A stretch of DNA of 64,000 nt from Janthinobacterium aquaticum (GTDB taxonomy: Bacteria > Pseudomonadota > Gammaproteobacteria > Burkholderiales > Burkholderiaceae_D). Within the stretch, counting starts at the first letter, position 1. Each line of letters starts with the position of its first letter. A program made the translations under genes and the position numbers. Location of the stretch: assembly GCF_009208565.1 (NCBI RefSeq), contig NZ_WFLK01000004.1, positions 124,001-188,000 of the forward strand, in the 5' to 3' direction. This document shows positions 37,112 to 47,092 of the stretch, in pieces. The notes under the pieces are model-generated. The model ran no database searches. It was not told where the DNA came from and was given only the letters and a program-made list of their open reading frames with translations.

Positions 37112-40100
37112 ATGGAAATGGTAATGCAAGAGGCCGGCGCGCCTGCCGGCATACAGCAGGCACCGCAGGCACCCCAGGGACCGGCGTTCGTGCACTTGCG
37201 CGTGCACTCCGAGTATTCGATCGTCGACGGCCTGGTGCGCATCGATGACGTGGTCAAGGCGGCCGCCAAAGACAAGCAGGTGGCGCTGGCCGTGACCGAC
37301 CTGTCGAATCTGTTTGGCATGGTCAAGTTCTACAAGGAGGCGCGCGGCAAAGGCGTCAAGCCGGTGGTGGGCGTCGATGTGTGGATCACCAACGACGACA
37401 ACCGCGACAAACCGTCGCGGCTGCTGCTGCTGGCCAAGAACCGCATGGGTTATCTGCAATTGAGCGAACTGCTGTCGCAAGCCTGGCTGAGCAATCAGTA
37501 CAAGGGCCGCGCCGAAGTGCGCATCGAATGGCTGCAGGCGCTGACCAGCAAGCACTATGAGTTGTATCCGGACGACAACCCGGCCAATGGTCTGATTGTG
37601 CTATCGGGCGCGCATTTCGGCGATGTTGGCACGGCGATTGAAAACGGCAATCTGGCGCTGGCCGAAGCCCATGCCAGCAAATGGGCGGCGCTGTTTCCCG
37701 GCCACTTTTATATCGAGATCCAGCGTGCCGGCCAGCCCAACCAGGAGGCGCAGGTACGCCATGCGGTGGCGCTGGCGTCCAAGCTGGGCTTGCCAGTGGT
37801 GGCGACCCACCCGGTGCAGTTCATTTCGCCGGAAGAATTTATTGCCCACGAAGCACGCGTCTGTATCGCCGAGGGCGAAATGCTGGCCAACGCCAAGCGC
37901 GTCAAGCGCTTCAACGAGCAGATGCGTTTCCTGACCCAGGCGGAAATGCAGGAACTGTTTGCCGACCTGCCCGCTGCGCTGGCCAATTCGGTGGAAATAG
38001 CCAAGCGCTGCAATCTGACGCTGACCCTGGGCAAGCCGCAACTGCCCAACTTCCCGACGCCGGGCATGACCATCGACGATTTCCTGCGTGCCGAAACCAA
38101 GAAAGGCCTGGAGGAGCGACTGGTTCAGCTGTATCCCGACCCGGAGCGCCGCGAGAAGGAGCGCCCGCGCTACGAGGCGCGCCTGGAGTTCGAGAACAAC
38201 ACCATTATCAACATGAAGTTCCCCGGCTACTTCCTGATCGTGGCCGAATTTATCCAGTGGGGCAAGAACAACGATGTGCCGATTGGCCCGGGCCGCGGCT
38301 CGGGCGCCGGCTCGCTGGTGGCCTATGCGCTGAAGATTACCGACCTCGACCCGCTCAAGTACAACCTGCTGTTCGAGCGCTTCCTGAACCCGGAACGGGT
38401 ATCGATGCCCGACTTCGATATCGACTTCTGCCAGGAAAAGCGTGAACTGGTGATCCAGCACGTCAAGGATTTGTACGGCAAGGAGGCGGTCTCGCAAATC
38501 GCCACCTTCGGTACCATGGCGGCCAAGGGCGCGATCCGCGACGTCGGCCGCGTGATGGATTTTGGCTACAACTTCTGCGACGGCGTATCCAAGCTGATTC
38601 CGTTCAAGCCGGGTAAACCAGTGTCGATTGCCGATGCCATCGAAGAGGAGCCGCTGCTCAAGGAGCGCCAGGAAAACGAGGAAGAGGTCAAGCAGCTGCT
38701 CGACCTGGCGCAGCAGGTCGAAGGCATTACCCGCAATATCGGCATGCACGCCGGCGGCGTGCTGATCGCACCGGGCAAGCTGACCGATTTTTGTCCGCTC
38801 TATACGCAGGGCGGCGATGGCGGCGTGGTCTCGCAATACGACAAGGATGACGTGGAGGCGGTCGGCCTGGTCAAGTTCGACTTTCTGGGCCTGACCACGC
38901 TGACCATTCTCGACCGTGCGGTGCGCTATATCAAGCAGCTCGATCCGGCCCAGGCCGATTTCGACCTGGCCGCCTTGCCGCTCAATGACAAGGCCTCGTA
39001 CGACCTGTTGACCAAGGCCAAGACGGTGGCCGTGTTCCAGCTCGAGTCGCGCGGCATGCAGGGCATGCTGAAGGATGCCCGTCCCGACCGCTTTGAAGAC
39101 ATTATTGCGCTGGTGGCATTGTATCGTCCGGGTCCGATGGACCTGATTCCCGATTTTTGCAAGCGCAAGCACGGCGAGAAGTTCGATTATCCCGATCCGC
39201 GCACCGAGTCGATTCTGTCGGAAACCTACGGCATCATGGTGTATCAGGAGCAGGTGATGCAGATGGCGCAGATCGTCGGCGGCTATTCGCTGGGTGGTGC
39301 CGACATGCTGCGCCGCGCGATGGGCAAGAAAAAGGCCGAAGAGATGGCCGAGCACCGCGAGATTTTCCGCGCCGGCGCCGCCAAGGATGGCCTGACGGCG
39401 CAAAAGGCCGACGAAATTTTCGACCTGATGGAAAAATTCGCCGGCTACGGCTTTAACAAGTCGCACGCCGCTGCCTACGCCCTGCTGTCGTACCACACTG
39501 CCTACCTGAAAGCGCACCATCCGGCCGCCTTTATGGCCGCCAACTTGTCGCTGGCCATGGATGACACCGACAAGATCAAGATCCTGGTGGAAGATGCCAT
39601 CGAGATCTGCAAGCTGACCTTGCTGCCTCCGGACATCAACGAGTCCGACTACCGCTTTACACCGAGCGGCGAAGCGCCGTCCGTCAGCGGCAAGAAAGTC
39701 ACGCAGATTCGCTATGGCCTGGGCGCCGTCAAGGGGTCGGGCCAGAACGCGATCGAGGCGATTATTGCCGCGCGCCAGGCCGGCGGCCCGTTTACCAGCC
39801 TGTTCGATTTCTGCAAGCGGGTCGACAAGAAGCAGATCAACCGCCGCACCATCGAGTCGCTGATCCGCAGCGGCGCGTTTGACTGCCTGAAGGTTGACCG
39901 CGCCATCTTGCTGGCCTCGGTGGCGTTTGCCATGGAATGCGCCGACCAGGAAGCCCGGGCGGCCAACCAGGTCAGCCTGTTTGGCGGCGACGACAGCGAC
40001 ATGGTGGCGCCGCCCGAGTACGTCAAGGTGCAGCCCTGGACCGACAAGCAGCGTTTGACGGAAGAAAAGATTGCGCTCGGCTTCTATCTGTCGGGCCATC

Positions 40101-40663
40101 TGTTCGATTCCTACGCGCCCGAAGCGCGCCGCTTTGCCCGTACCAAATTGTCGGAGCTGACGCCGTCGCGCGAGCCGCGCATGATGGCCGGCGTGATTAC
40201 CGGCGTGCGCACGCAGATGACGCAGCGCGGCAAGATATTGATCGTCACGTTGGACGACAAGACCGGCACGGTGGAAGTGACGGTGTATAACGAACTGTTT
40301 GATGCGAACAAGAAAATCTTCAAGGAAGACGAGTTCCTGGCCGTGGTCGGCAAGGTGTCGGAAGACCGTTTCTCGGGCGGCCTGCGCATTACCGCCGAGA
40401 GCGCTTTCGATATCATTGCTGCGCGGGTGCAGTATGGCCGTCAGCTGGGGCTGGTGTTGCCGGTCACCGATGTCAGGCGCATCCGCGAAGTGCTGCTGCC
40501 GCACCGTGCCGAGACCGGCCTGATTATTGCCGCCAAGGTCGCGCCGCAGGGCGTGCCGTGCGTGCTGCAGTTTGGCGAACAATGGCGCGTGGCGCCATCC
40601 GACGAATTGCAGACGGCGCTGGTGCAGCAGCTCGGTGCGCGCGAGGTGGAAGTCGAGTATTGA
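37112..40663 (+). CDS. dnaE: DNA polymerase III alpha subunit
   Basis: A 1183-residue replicative polymerase. The N-terminal PHP domain starts at FVHLRVHSEYSIVDGLVR. The catalytic acidic motif PDFDIDFCQEKRE is near residue 433. The palm/fingers contain GPGRGSGAGSLVAYAL. The helix-hairpin-helix region is near residue 870-900 and the OB fold near 1000. The C-terminal tau-binding end reads LGAREVEVEY. ATG at 37112 is followed by two more close in-frame ATGs, so the exact start could be slightly later. It is transcribed alone and ends at a strong terminator. Confidence 0.97.
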   Translation: MEMVMQEAGAPAGIQQAPQAPQGPAFVHLRVHSEYSIVDGLVRIDDVVKAAAKDKQVALAVTDLSNLFGMVKFYKEARGKGVKPVVGVDVWITNDDNRDKPSRLLLLAKNRMGYLQLSELLSQAWLSNQYKGRAEVRIEWLQALTSKHYELYPDDNPANGLIVLSGAHFGDVGTAIENGNLALAEAHASKWAALFPGHFYIEIQRAGQPNQEAQVRHAVALASKLGLPVVATHPVQFISPEEFIAHEARVCIAEGEMLANAKRVKRFNEQMRFLTQAEMQELFADLPAALANSVEIAKRCNLTLTLGKPQLPNFPTPGMTIDDFLRAETKKGLEERLVQLYPDPERREKERPRYEARLEFENNTIINMKFPGYFLIVAEFIQWGKNNDVPIGPGRGSGAGSLVAYALKITDLDPLKYNLLFERFLNPERVSMPDFDIDFCQEKRELVIQHVKDLYGKEAVSQIATFGTMAAKGAIRDVGRVMDFGYNFCDGVSKLIPFKPGKPVSIADAIEEEPLLKERQENEEEVKQLLDLAQQVEGITRNIGMHAGGVLIAPGKLTDFCPLYTQGGDGGVVSQYDKDDVEAVGLVKFDFLGLTTLTILDRAVRYIKQLDPAQADFDLAALPLNDKASYDLLTKAKTVAVFQLESRGMQGMLKDARPDRFEDIIALVALYRPGPMDLIPDFCKRKHGEKFDYPDPRTESILSETYGIMVYQEQVMQMAQIVGGYSLGGADMLRRAMGKKKAEEMAEHREIFRAGAAKDGLTAQKADEIFDLMEKFAGYGFNKSHAAAYALLSYHTAYLKAHHPAAFMAANLSLAMDDTDKIKILVEDAIEICKLTLLPPDINESDYRFTPSGEAPSVSGKKVTQIRYGLGAVKGSGQNAIEAIIAARQAGGPFTSLFDFCKRVDKKQINRRTIESLIRSGAFDCLKVDRAILLASVAFAMECADQEARAANQVSLFGGDDSDMVAPPEYVKVQPWTDKQRLTEEKIALGFYLSGHLFDSYAPEARRFARTKLSELTPSREPRMMAGVITGVRTQMTQRGKILIVTLDDKTGTVEVTVYNELFDANKKIFKEDEFLAVVGKVSEDRFSGGLRITAESAFDIIAARVQYGRQLGLVLPVTDVRRIREVLLPHRAETGLIIAAKVAPQGVPCVLQFGEQWRVAPSDELQTALVQQLGAREVEVEY

Positions 40664-40683
40664 TTTGCCCCTCGCCAGTAAAA

Positions 40684-40714
40684 AAGCCAAACCGCAGAGG
40701 TTTGGCTTTTTTTT
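40684..40714. terminator. Bidirectional terminator between dnaE and the small minus-strand gene
   Basis: AAGCCAAACC (40684-40693), loop GCAGA, GGTTTGGCTT (40699-40708), then eight T; A-tract on the other side. It serves dnaE on the plus strand and, in reverse, the gene ending at 40713. Confidence 0.9.
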
Positions 40715-40943
40715 ACATGTCTTTCAGGCTGGTAATGGCATAGCCTTTTTCAGCGATCTGTTGCAACGGCTTGCCGATATGAAACTCCGGCAGGTCGGCG
40801 GCATCGTCGGCGATTTCATGCGCCTTCACTTCCAGTTCCCAGTCGGTGCTGGTGGCTTCCTCTGGAATATTTTTGTCTTCTGGTACGGCCAGATGGGAAA
40901 AAATGCCGTCGTGTTCGGCTCGGCGGTAAATATCCACGCGCAT
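40713..40943 (-). CDS. Small DUF6139-like protein
   Basis: A 76-residue acidic protein starting MRVDIYRRAEHDGIFSHLAV. ATG 40943 is chosen over the longer frame because GGAGG lies 7 bases upstream (TAGGAGGCAAGTC before the ATG). It is cytosolic, without membrane segments. I associate the start and length with a small Oxalobacteraceae family annotated DUF6139, but this is from memory. No function is known. Confidence 0.72.
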   Translation of the reverse strand: MRVDIYRRAEHDGIFSHLAVPEDKNIPEEATSTDWELEVKAHEIADDAADLPEFHIGKPLQQIAEKGYAITSLKDM

Positions 40944-41070
40944 GACTTGCCTCCTAGTAATCATTGGGAAAGACGGCGTGCGCCCGGCGCACACCGATAG
41001 TCATAGCGTAACAGGATTGCGCAAACGGAGTTTTTTTGTTGTGCGTCAAAAGCTGTCCGTGATTGGCGCT

Positions 41071-42039
41071 TCAGGCCGCCGCAAAAGAGGGCAGGCTCGC
41101 CGGCACAGCCGTGTCGTTGGCTGCGCGTCGATACGCGTCGAGGCCATCGCGCAGGCTGTCGATAATGGCCAACGTGATGTCATGGCGCTTGCGCATTTCA
41201 GAACGTTTTTTGGAGGCAATGTCTTCCATGACGGGCATGGCCAGGTTTTCGCACATCAGTTCAAAGTCGCCATCTGGACGTGGCTGTGCGCCAAGCTCTT
41301 GCCACAGTTCATTGTAATCAGCGAATAGCCGCCCCTTTTTTGCCGAATGATGCACGGCGCGGTTTTTATTGCCAACAAGGATCATCTGACGGCAGCCGTG
41401 ATCGTGGCCCAACTGGCGCACCAGGCGCACCATCAGGTTTTTCGGGCGCAGGCCGTGCAGGTCACGGGTTGCTTCGCGCACGCGCCGCAGGCCTTCCTGG
41501 CCGCGCGGGCCCTGCACGCAACCGATGCCGACAGCCAGAGTGGCCTGCTGCGGGCAGCCAAAAAACGAGAATGCGATCGAATAGATCACATCATCGCCAT
41601 GCGTCAGCTGCAACACCATTTCGCCTTCGCGGTCCATCGGATGCAGGGAGCACAGTTGCAAATGGTAGGCCGAACCGGATTTGCCGGCCACCGTGCCCAG
41701 GCGTACCGGGGCGCAGGCCGCCTGGCTCATCAGCCTGGCCCAGCCCTGTTTCAGGATGAATTGGTAGTGCCCGGTCAGCAGCTCGACGCGCTGGCGGCAG
41801 TTCAGCGCCTGGCTCAGGTACGGGCGATAGATCTTGTGTACCAGATGCGGATAGGCGCGCACCAGGTCGTGGAAGACCGGATGCGAATTGAGCAGCTGCA
41901 GCCAGCGCTGCGTCTGGCGCTGGCGCACGCCGGCGCGCAAGTGCAGCTTGAGCGTTTCACGCAGGCGCGCGAGGCCCGAAGGCGTTTCCGTCAGGCCGGA
42001 GGAAAGGGTAATCGAGGGTAGCAAAGTAGGCATGTTCAT
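41071..42039 (-). CDS. VirK/YbjX (DUF535) family protein
   Basis: A protein of about 322 residues. VirK/YbjX-type segments include HPVFHDLVRAYPHLVHKIYR, then VLQLTHGDDVIYSIAFSFF and GCVQGPRGQEGLRRVREATR, and later LFADYNELWQELGA. VirK and YbjX are linked to envelope/virulence phenotypes in enterics; the biochemical role is not known. ATG 42039 (MNMPTLLPS) avoids overlap with the upstream gene; a longer frame to 42171 exists but looks unlike protein. It is on the same strand as and just downstream of a USP-like gene. Confidence 0.8.
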   Translation of the reverse strand: MNMPTLLPSITLSSGLTETPSGLARLRETLKLHLRAGVRQRQTQRWLQLLNSHPVFHDLVRAYPHLVHKIYRPYLSQALNCRQRVELLTGHYQFILKQGWARLMSQAACAPVRLGTVAGKSGSAYHLQLCSLHPMDREGEMVLQLTHGDDVIYSIAFSFFGCPQQATLAVGIGCVQGPRGQEGLRRVREATRDLHGLRPKNLMVRLVRQLGHDHGCRQMILVGNKNRAVHHSAKKGRLFADYNELWQELGAQPRPDGDFELMCENLAMPVMEDIASKKRSEMRKRHDITLAIIDSLRDGLDAYRRAANDTAVPASLPSFAAA

Positions 42040-42059
42040 GAAGGCAAGGGGAAGGGTAT

Positions 42060-42563
42060 TCAGGGTGAAACGGGAGTGCTGACGCCGTCCTGAGCGGCCA
42101 GCACGATGGTGGCGCTGCGGCTGGCGCGCGCCAGCCTGCTGGCCAGGTCGCCGCGCAGGCGGCGTTGCCACAGGCTGCGGCCGTTGTCGGGCAGCACGAT
42201 TTCGTGGCAGCCCAGCATTTCCGCAGTGTCCAGTATCGTGAAGGCCAGTTCGCCTGAAAAAAGAAAGGACGCGAAATCAAGGTGCGAGCGCTGCAGATAC
42301 AGCTCCGCTTCCTGCATGAGTTGGGTGCTGGCTGCATCAGCTGCTGCGCCTGGCGGCGCGTCCTGGTAAAGCGCTTCGCGTCGGCTTGCTGGCTGCACAT
42401 GCAACAGGCTCACCTTGACGGCTATGCCCCATTCCTGCAGGCGCCGCGCGTAACGCGCACCGTGCACCACATCGGCCAGATGCTTGAGCGGCAGCAGCAG
42501 CTGCAGTACCGCCGGCGCGACGAACTGGCTTGGCATGGCAGGTGAGGTGGCGCAGGCATGCAT
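42060..42563 (-). CDS. Universal stress protein-like protein
   Basis: A 167-residue protein with a UspA-type alpha/beta layout: LQLLLPLKHLADVVHGARYA at the start, VKVSLLHVQP, and CHEIVLPDNGRS near the end. The ATP-binding G-x2-G-x9-G(S/T) motif is poorly kept (DNGRSLWQRRLRGDLAS), so it may not bind ATP. The start is ATG 42563 or the in-frame ATG at 42536. It precedes the VirK-like gene and is divergent from the response regulator at 42725. Confidence 0.72.
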   Translation of the reverse strand: MHACATSPAMPSQFVAPAVLQLLLPLKHLADVVHGARYARRLQEWGIAVKVSLLHVQPASRREALYQDAPPGAAADAASTQLMQEAELYLQRSHLDFASFLFSGELAFTILDTAEMLGCHEIVLPDNGRSLWQRRLRGDLASRLARASRSATIVLAAQDGVSTPVSP

Positions 42564-42724
42564 GGAGAAAGATAGGTGAGCTCTGGTGACGCATCTTAGG
42601 ACGCGGCATTTGCCCTGACAATTGGCGAACTGACGTAAGGGAAACCCTTATCCGGGCGCTGGCGAAGCGGTTTGTCCGTGTGTTTCTTTAGTCTTTCTTC
42701 AGCCGGCAATGGTTTAATAAGCGC

Positions 42725-43405
42725 ATGAAAATATTGTTGATTGAAGACGACATGAACCTGGGCAACGGCGTGCGCATCGCCTTGCGTGACCAAGGCATGC
42801 AGGTTATCTGGGTGCGCACGCTCGAAGACGCCGCGCGCAGCATTGAGCAGGACAGTTACGAGCTGGTGCTGCTGGATCTGGGCTTGCCGGACGGCGACGG
42901 CCTGGCGTTGCTGGCGCGCTTGCGCGCGGCGCGCCTGCCGGTGCTGATCCTGAGTGCGCGTGACAGCCTCGAGCAGCGCTTGCGCGGGCTCGACGGTGGC
43001 GCCGACGATTACCTGGTCAAGCCCTTTGCGCTGGCCGAGCTGCTCTCGCGCGTGCGTGCGCTGGCGCGCCGCAGCTATGGCTACGACGGCGATACGGTCG
43101 AGGTACGCGGCCTGCAGCTGCATGTGCCGACGCGTCGCGTCAGTGTGCACGGACGCACGGTCGAGCTGACCACCAGCGAGCATGCGCTGCTCAAGACCCT
43201 CTTGATGCGCGCCGACCGCGTCATGACGCGTCGCGTGCTGGAAGAGCATATCCTGCCCGGCGGCCTGGCCAACGCCAGCAATACCCTGGACGTTCATATG
43301 GGCAATTTGCGCCGCAAGATCGGCGACGGCTATATTCGCACCGTGCGCGGCGTGGGCTACGTGATCGACCTGCACGATCCGCGCGCTGCCCAGGGGGCGC
43401 CGTGA
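42725..43405 (+). CDS. OmpR-family response regulator
   Basis: A 226-residue regulator: an N-terminal receiver (LLIEDDMNLG with the acidic pair; LVLLDLGLPDGDG with the acceptor Asp; the conserved Lys in DDYLVKPFALAEL) and a C-terminal winged helix (LTTSEHALLKTLL...LDVHMGNLRRKIG...VRGVGYVID). It looks like QseB/PmrA/TctD-type regulators. The stop overlaps the start of the sensor kinase by four bases (GTGA), so the pair is one operon. Targets are unknown. Confidence 0.93.
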   Translation: MKILLIEDDMNLGNGVRIALRDQGMQVIWVRTLEDAARSIEQDSYELVLLDLGLPDGDGLALLARLRAARLPVLILSARDSLEQRLRGLDGGADDYLVKPFALAELLSRVRALARRSYGYDGDTVEVRGLQLHVPTRRVSVHGRTVELTTSEHALLKTLLMRADRVMTRRVLEEHILPGGLANASNTLDVHMGNLRRKIGDGYIRTVRGVGYVIDLHDPRAAQGAP

Positions 43406-44790
43406 TCGGGCGCGCCTGGCAACGCCTGCGCCAGCCGACGCTGGTGCGGCGCATGGTGCTGGCGCAGATGCTGCTATTGACGCTGCTATGGAGCCTGGCC
43501 GTGGGTTTTGTGATGATCGACGGCTCGCAGGAGGCGATGGTGTCGAACCGCAGCATGATGCAGGCCATCATCAGCGTCAGCGACAACCTGGCCGAACAGC
43601 CGGTGCGCCAGCAGGAAAGCCTGCGCCTGATCGACGAAGCGGTGCGCGAAGCCTATATGCTGGGCGAGGTGGAAGAGGTGGCGCCGATCATGCTGGTCTG
43701 GCAACAAGGCAAGCTGGTTTATCGTTCGCCCTATGCGCCCGACGGCATCCGCAGCGCCGGTCCCGACCAGATGGAAATCGTGTATATCAAGGGCCAGGCC
43801 TGGCGCAGCAGCACCCTGACGCATCACGGCACGCGCGTCACCGTACTGGAAGCGGGCGGGCCGTGGCAGTTTTTCGTCACGCTCAACTCGCACGGTTATT
43901 ATCTGCTGCCTTTGCTGATCAGCCTGCCGTTTTTGCTGCTGCCTGCCTGGTTGTCGATCTGGCTGGCCATGCGGCCGTGGCGGGCGGTAGCGCAGGAAGT
44001 GGCCGCGCGCGGCCCGCATGACCTGCGTCCGCTGGCCGGCAAGCCGCCGCACGGCGAACTCGCTTCGCTGGTCGACAATATCAATGCGCTGTTGCACCGC
44101 GTACAGGCCAGCGCCGAACGCGAGCGCAGCTTTATCAGCGACGCCACGCATGAATTGCGCACGCCGCTGGCTGCCATGCGCATCAATGTCGAGGCGCTGC
44201 AGGCCCAGGCTGACAACCCGCGCCAGCAGGAGCTGCTCGATGGCATTCTCGGCAGCAACCAGCGCGCGGCCCGACTGGTCGGCCAACTGCTGCAGCTGAC
44301 GCGCAATGAGGCGCGGCTCGAAGCGCCTGGCGAGCTGGCGCCGCAGGCGCTCGACGAGCTGCTGCAGGACAGGCTGGCGGCCATGGCCGGCCTGGCGCAG
44401 CAGCGCGGCATCGAGCTGGAATTGCACTCATCAGGCCCGGTATGCGTGACCGGCCAGCGCGAGAGCCTGGTGTCCCTGGTCGACAACCTGCTGGAAAACG
44501 CGCTCAAATACAGTCCACGCGATAGCTGCGTGACAGTCTCGCTGCACGCCGAACGGGGCCAGGCGGTGCTGCATGTGGCCGACCAGGGGCCGGGCATTGC
44601 GCCGGAACTGCATGCGCGCGTGTTCGACCGTTTTTTCAGGGCGCCGCAACAGGAGCAGGCCGGCAGCGGGCTGGGCCTGGCGATCGTGGCCTCAGTGGTG
44701 CGCCAGCATGGCGGCACGATCGCACTGCACCGCGCCAGCGGCGGCCAGGGCCTGCTGGTCGAGGTGCGCCTGCCGCAGACGCCGGCCTGA
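43402..44790 (+). CDS. Two-component sensor histidine kinase
   Basis: A 462-residue membrane kinase, partner of the preceding regulator. TM1 is about residues 15-38. A periplasmic part of about 120 residues contains the 2CSK_N-like region (SLRLIDEAVREAYMLGEVEE). TM2 is near 165-190, followed by a linker. HisKA holds FISDATHELRTPLAAMRINV (H near 250). The HATPase contains DNLLENALKYS, DQGPGI and GSGLGLAI. The GTG start at 43402 overlaps the regulator stop. QseC/TctE-like; the signal is unknown. Confidence 0.93.
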   Translation: MIGRAWQRLRQPTLVRRMVLAQMLLLTLLWSLAVGFVMIDGSQEAMVSNRSMMQAIISVSDNLAEQPVRQQESLRLIDEAVREAYMLGEVEEVAPIMLVWQQGKLVYRSPYAPDGIRSAGPDQMEIVYIKGQAWRSSTLTHHGTRVTVLEAGGPWQFFVTLNSHGYYLLPLLISLPFLLLPAWLSIWLAMRPWRAVAQEVAARGPHDLRPLAGKPPHGELASLVDNINALLHRVQASAERERSFISDATHELRTPLAAMRINVEALQAQADNPRQQELLDGILGSNQRAARLVGQLLQLTRNEARLEAPGELAPQALDELLQDRLAAMAGLAQQRGIELELHSSGPVCVTGQRESLVSLVDNLLENALKYSPRDSCVTVSLHAERGQAVLHVADQGPGIAPELHARVFDRFFRAPQQEQAGSGLGLAIVASVVRQHGGTIALHRASGGQGLLVEVRLPQTPA

Positions 44791-44895
44791 GCCAGTGATT
44801 GTAAAACTGCAACGATATTTGTTTTTCGCATAAGCCGGCATGGTGTTGCCGGTCTTGCCGATGCATAATGCGGGACAGCCAGAAAAAACCAGTTC

Positions 44896-46497
44896 ATGTC
44901 CCAGCTCCAGCCCCATCTTCTTTCCCGCGTCGCGTCCTATTCCGCCTTTGTCGGCCTGTATCTGCTGTTCGACTGGGCAACGTATATCGATCCCATGTAT
45001 GGCTTGAATATCACGCCATGGAATCCCGACCCGGCGCTGGGATTGATCTTCTGGCTGATGCATGGCCGCCGTGCCGCCTTGCCCTGGCTGCTCGCTATCC
45101 TGGCCGGCGAATGGCTGGTGCGCGGCCTGCCTGCCGGCCTGCCGCTGACGCTACTGTGTTCGCTGTGGCTGGTGATCGGCTATGGCGCCATCGGCGAAGC
45201 CCTGCGCCGGCGTTTCCCCAGCGGCGACATCTTTGACAACCGTCGCCGTTTGGCGATCTGGGCCTTTATCGTGGTGGCCGGCACCCTGTTCAATGCTCTG
45301 GTGTATATTTCCCTGCTGTCGTTTTCGGGCCGGATACCGCCCGGCGACTGGGCCTCGGCCGTGCTGCGCTTTGGCATCGGCGATATGGTCGGGCTGATCG
45401 TGTCGATGCCGCTGATCTGGATGCTAGCCAGCAGCAGCGGGCGCGAGCGGCTGCGGGCTACCATCTGGCGCTGGGAAACCCTGGCCTATCTGGCGCTGGC
45501 CATCTTTGTGTTGTGGTGCGTATTCGGTTCGATTGCGCGCTCCGAATTCAAGCATTTCTACTTCCTGTTCCTGCCGGTGATCTGGGCAGCTACGCGCCAG
45601 GGCCTGTATGGCACCGCACTGATGGTGTTTGTATTACAGCTTGGGATCATTACGCTGGTGAAATGGTCGCATGCCATCAATATCGAGTTTTACGAACTGC
45701 AGATGCTTGACGCCGTGCTGGCGCTGGTGGGGTTCTTTATCGGTATCGTGGTCGATGAAATGCGCAAGGTGGCCGATGAGCTCAAGCATACGCTGCGCCT
45801 GGCGGCCGCCGGCGAGATGGCCGCCGCGCTGGCGCATGAATTGAACCAGCCGCTGACGGCGCTGTCGACCTACGGCAAGGCCTGCGAATACCTGCTGGAA
45901 CGCGGCGAGAGCGGCGCCATGCTGAAAGGTGCGATCGGCCACATGATTGTCGAATCGAGCCGGGCCGCCGAAGTGGTGCGGCGCCTGCGCGACTTCTTCC
46001 GTACCGGCGCCATGCAGCTCGAAACGCTGGAAATCGGTGTGCTGATCGCCAATATCAGCCGCCAGTTCGCACCGCAGTTCCATCAGCACGATATCGAGCT
46101 GACGGTGAGCGACGGCGCGCCGCTGCTGGTCAATGCCGATCGCCTGCAGATCGAACTGGTCTTGCGCAATCTGCTGGCCAATGCCTACGACGCCGTGCAA
46201 GGCTTGCCGCGCGGACAGCGCCGCGTGACGCTGTCGGTCGCTGCGCTCGATGGCGGACGCTTGCGCCTGTCGGTGCAGGACAGCGGTCCCGGCGTGTCGG
46301 GCAGCGTGGCGGCGCGCCTGTTCGAGCCGTTTGTCTCGTCCAAGGCCAGCGGTCTGGGACTGGGGCTGGTGCTCAGCCGCGCGATTATCGAAGCGCATGG
46401 CGGCAAGTTGTGGGCCGAAGTGGGGACTTGCGGTTTGTTCAGGTTCATGTTGCCGCTGGCGGCGGCTGAGGTAAGGGGGAACAATGGCAAGCAGTAA
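44896..46497 (+). CDS. MASE1-type membrane sensor histidine kinase
   Basis: A 533-residue kinase. The first ~290 residues carry about eight hydrophobic segments with the MASE1 pattern (GLNITPWNPDPALGLIFWLM). A short coiled helix leads to HisKA with EMAAALAHELNQPLTALSTY, whose ELNQPL form is typical of the FixL/NtrB-like group. The HATPase (NLLANAYDAV, SGPGVSG, GLGLVLSRAI) ends the protein. Its 3' end overlaps the FixJ-like regulator gene by 14 bases, so the two act together. Confidence 0.92.
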   Translation: MSQLQPHLLSRVASYSAFVGLYLLFDWATYIDPMYGLNITPWNPDPALGLIFWLMHGRRAALPWLLAILAGEWLVRGLPAGLPLTLLCSLWLVIGYGAIGEALRRRFPSGDIFDNRRRLAIWAFIVVAGTLFNALVYISLLSFSGRIPPGDWASAVLRFGIGDMVGLIVSMPLIWMLASSSGRERLRATIWRWETLAYLALAIFVLWCVFGSIARSEFKHFYFLFLPVIWAATRQGLYGTALMVFVLQLGIITLVKWSHAINIEFYELQMLDAVLALVGFFIGIVVDEMRKVADELKHTLRLAAAGEMAAALAHELNQPLTALSTYGKACEYLLERGESGAMLKGAIGHMIVESSRAAEVVRRLRDFFRTGAMQLETLEIGVLIANISRQFAPQFHQHDIELTVSDGAPLLVNADRLQIELVLRNLLANAYDAVQGLPRGQRRVTLSVAALDGGRLRLSVQDSGPGVSGSVAARLFEPFVSSKASGLGLGLVLSRAIIEAHGGKLWAEVGTCGLFRFMLPLAAAEVRGNNGKQ

Positions 46498-47092
46498 CCT
46501 GACGGTGTATATCGTCGACGATGACCCTGCCGTGCGCGATGCGCTTGGCCTGCTGCTGGGCGTGCGCGGTTATCGCACCGCCATGTTTGCCAGCGGCGAA
46601 GATTTTTTGCTGGGCTGGCGCGCCGAATGGAGCGGCTGCCTGCTGCTCGATATCCGCATGTCCGGCATGGATGGCCTGTTCCTGCAGCAGCGCCTGCGTG
46701 ACAACGGCTGCCTGCTGCCGGTGATCGTCATCACCGGCCATGGCGACGTCAGCCTGGCGCGCCAGGCTTTTAAAGCGCAGGCCAGCGATTTCCTGGAAAA
46801 GCCGTTTGACCACGACAAATTACTGGCCGCCATCGATGAAGCGCTGTCGCGCGAGGCCGAGCACCGCGGCCGTCAGCAGCGTCAGTTGCAGGGCCAGTCG
46901 CGGCTGGCGCTGCTGACGCCGCGCGAGCGCGAGGTGATGCAACTGGTGGTGACGGGCCAGCATAACCGCGATATCGCCCCGGCGCTCGGCATTTCGGTGC
47001 GCACCGTGGAAGTGCACAAGGCGCGCCTGATGGACAAGCTGGGCGTCGATAACGTGGCCGACCTGGTGCGCGTCAGCATGCTCGACAGTTAA
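46484..47092 (+). CDS. FixJ-family response regulator
   Basis: A 202-residue regulator: receiver (YIVDDDPAVRDAL; LLLDIRMSGMDG with the acceptor Asp; SDFLEKPFDHDKL with the Lys) and a LuxR-type helix-turn-helix at the C-terminus (LTPREREVMQLVV...NRDIAPALGISVRTVEVHKA). ATG 46484 lies within the end of the kinase gene, so translation is coupled. The downstream gene is convergent, with stop codons overlapping by four bases. Confidence 0.93.
   Translation: MASSNLTVYIVDDDPAVRDALGLLLGVRGYRTAMFASGEDFLLGWRAEWSGCLLLDIRMSGMDGLFLQQRLRDNGCLLPVIVITGHGDVSLARQAFKAQASDFLEKPFDHDKLLAAIDEALSREAEHRGRQQRQLQGQSRLALLTPREREVMQLVVTGQHNRDIAPALGISVRTVEVHKARLMDKLGVDNVADLVRVSMLDS

Noticed and set aside
37601-40690. Very long minus-strand open frame (about 1029 codons)
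   Set aside because: It lies wholly antisense to dnaE. The product is a His/Arg/Gln/Leu-rich shadow without domains, caused by GC-rich codon bias.
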